Source: SFWF01 sp045591645
Lineage (GTDB): Bacteria > Bacillota > Clostridia > Oscillospirales > Acutalibacteraceae
Length of the DNA: 5,009 nucleotides
Assembly (NCBI GenBank): GCA_045591645.1
Contig: JAZNTG010000072.1
Coordinates: 1 to 5,009, forward strand
Reading direction: 5' to 3'
The notes under the pieces were generated by a model. That model made no database searches. It worked only from the letters and a program-made list of their open reading frames with translations, and had not been told where the DNA came from. Positions within the stretch are counted from its first letter, which is position 1. Every line of letters begins with the position of its first letter. Shown here piece by piece: positions 4,067-5,009 of the stretch. Both the position numbers and the translations under genes were made by a program.

Positions 4067-5009
4067 ATGTTACCAAAACTATACATCGTCGTGCCCTGCT
4101 ACAATGAGCAGGAGGTTCTTCCAATGACATCTCAGATGTTTATCAAAAAGCTTGAGGAGCTGTCCGATTACGGCAAGATAAGCCGAGACAGCCGAGTGCT
4201 TTTCGTAAATGACGGAAGCCGTGATTCTACATGGGATATAATAACCGAGCTGAGCCACACCTACGAATGGGTAGAGGGCATATCGCTCTCTCGCAACCGC
4301 GGACATCAGAACGCACTGCTTGCGGGTCTTATGTATGCTAAGGACCGCGCCGATATCACTATTTCCATAGATGCTGACGGTCAGGATGATATAAACGCTA
4401 TGGACGAAATGGTAGACGCTTTCCACGACGGCTGTGAGGTCGTTTACGGTGTCCGCGCCGAGAGAAAGACTGACACCTTCTTCAAGCGTACCACCGCCGA
4501 GGGCTTTTATAGGATAATGAAATTTATGGGTGCCGAGGTGGTATTTAACCACGCTGATTACAGACTGCTGTCAAAACGCGCCCTCGAAGAACTCTCGAAT
4601 TATAAAGAGGTAAACATCTTCCTTCGCGGTATGGTGCCGCTGGTCGGCTTCAAGTCCACCAGCGTTTACTACGACCGCGCTGAGCGTCTTGCAGGTAAGA
4701 GTAAATATCCTCTCAAAAAAATGCTGGCTCTTGCCTGGAGCGGAATTACAAGCCTTTCGGTCAAGCCGATACATTTTGTGACCACCCTTGGAATACTCTT
4801 CTCACTGCTCGGCTTTATAGGTTGCGTATGGGCATTTATAATGGCACTTATCGGAAGCACGGTGGTGGGCTGGGCAAGTATTGTGTGTATCGTCTGCTTA
4901 CTTGGCGGAATACAGCTGCTGTCTCTTGGAATAATAGGTGAGTATATCGGAAAGATATATCTTGAGACTAAGGCAAGACCGCGTTATATAATTGAAAAAG
5001 AAACAGAGC
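4067..5009 (+). CDS. Family 2 glycosyltransferase, polyprenyl-phosphate sugar transferase type (3' end cut)
   Basis: 314 residues are visible and the frame is still open at the window edge; relatives are usually about 310-330 aa, so little is missing. It resembles the GtrB/DPM1-like group, which moves a sugar from a nucleotide donor to undecaprenyl phosphate on the inner face of the membrane for cell-surface glycosylation. Motifs seen: VPCYNEQEVL (9-18), FVNDGSRDST (46-55), the metal-binding DAD in IDADGQDD (D102, D104), RAERLAGKSKYPLKKM (204-219), two membrane helices at about 236-260 and 270-292, and the tail GEYIGKIYLETKARPRYII (291-309). Most relatives have DADLQD, so G105 is a small variation. 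The ATG follows CGGAGGT (4055-4061) by five bases. Element C is directly upstream, and no separate promoter is evident there. The donor sugar and acceptor are inferred from family resemblance only. Confidence 0.92.
   Translation, partial: MLPKLYIVVPCYNEQEVLPMTSQMFIKKLEELSDYGKISRDSRVLFVNDGSRDSTWDIITELSHTYEWVEGISLSRNRGHQNALLAGLMYAKDRADITISIDADGQDDINAMDEMVDAFHDGCEVVYGVRAERKTDTFFKRTTAEGFYRIMKFMGAEVVFNHADYRLLSKRALEELSNYKEVNIFLRGMVPLVGFKSTSVYYDRAERLAGKSKYPLKKMLALAWSGITSLSVKPIHFVTTLGILFSLLGFIGCVWAFIMALIGSTVVGWASIVCIVCLLGGIQLLSLGIIGEYIGKIYLETKARPRYIIEKETE

Noticed and set aside
4079..4860. Minus-strand open frames of 63-157 codons opposite the glycosyltransferase
   Set aside because: The plus-strand frame carries clear GT2 motifs across the whole region, so the opposite frames are shadows.

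Overview
The window looks like chromosome from a low-to-mid-GC Gram-positive bacterium, most likely a Clostridia member of the gut Ruminococcaceae/Oscillospiraceae type. The grounds are strong Shine-Dalgarno (SD) sites (CGGAGGT), a T-box leader with a threonine ACC specifier feeding thrS, a sigma-A type promoter, and the style of the encoded proteins. The species assignment is inference; no 16S or other marker is present.

Layout. Positions 72-581 (+) encode a small phage replication protein O-like winged-helix protein, possibly a prophage or mobile-element remnant. A hairpin at 582-608 with A/T tracts on both sides serves as terminator for this gene and for the convergent thrS (612-2549, -), a full-length threonyl-tRNA synthetase. 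The thrS control region lies far upstream: a promoter at 3324-3352 and a T-box riboswitch at about 3317-3077, both on the minus strand. Between the T-box terminator and the thrS start sits a roughly 505-bp insertion (element A, 2572-3076). It has AATGCAG-type inverted terminal repeats, a 6-bp triloop hairpin near each end, and one gene, a 115-aa four-helix-bundle protein of the 23S rRNA intervening-sequence (IVP/S23) family. A shorter related element without a gene (element B, 3395-3553) lies in the 5' leader of the divergent Dabb-domain gene (3570-3863, +). A third repeat (element C, 3861-4050) is a chain of eight small hairpins joined by TGAAGTA linkers that flip to CTTCATA halfway. It lies just before a family-2 glycosyltransferase (4067 to beyond the window end, +) that resembles polyprenyl-phosphate sugar transferases.

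How it fits together. The best candidate for an undescribed system is the A/B element family. A gene-carrying copy and an empty copy share end architecture, 33 of 38 bases in one end block, and a compensated base pair in the end hairpin. Element A has placed a cargo gene of unknown function inside the threonine-responsive thrS transcription unit, just past the U-tract of the T-box terminator, so IVP expression should now follow charged tRNA-Thr levels. The complementary ends of A would also bracket the IVP reading frame with a 35-position RNA duplex, which resembles the IVP-encoding insertions in 23S rRNA. All three elements stop 2-6 bp short of an intact ACCGGAGGT Shine-Dalgarno site. No transposase, recombinase or reverse transcriptase gene is visible, so the mechanism of movement is open.
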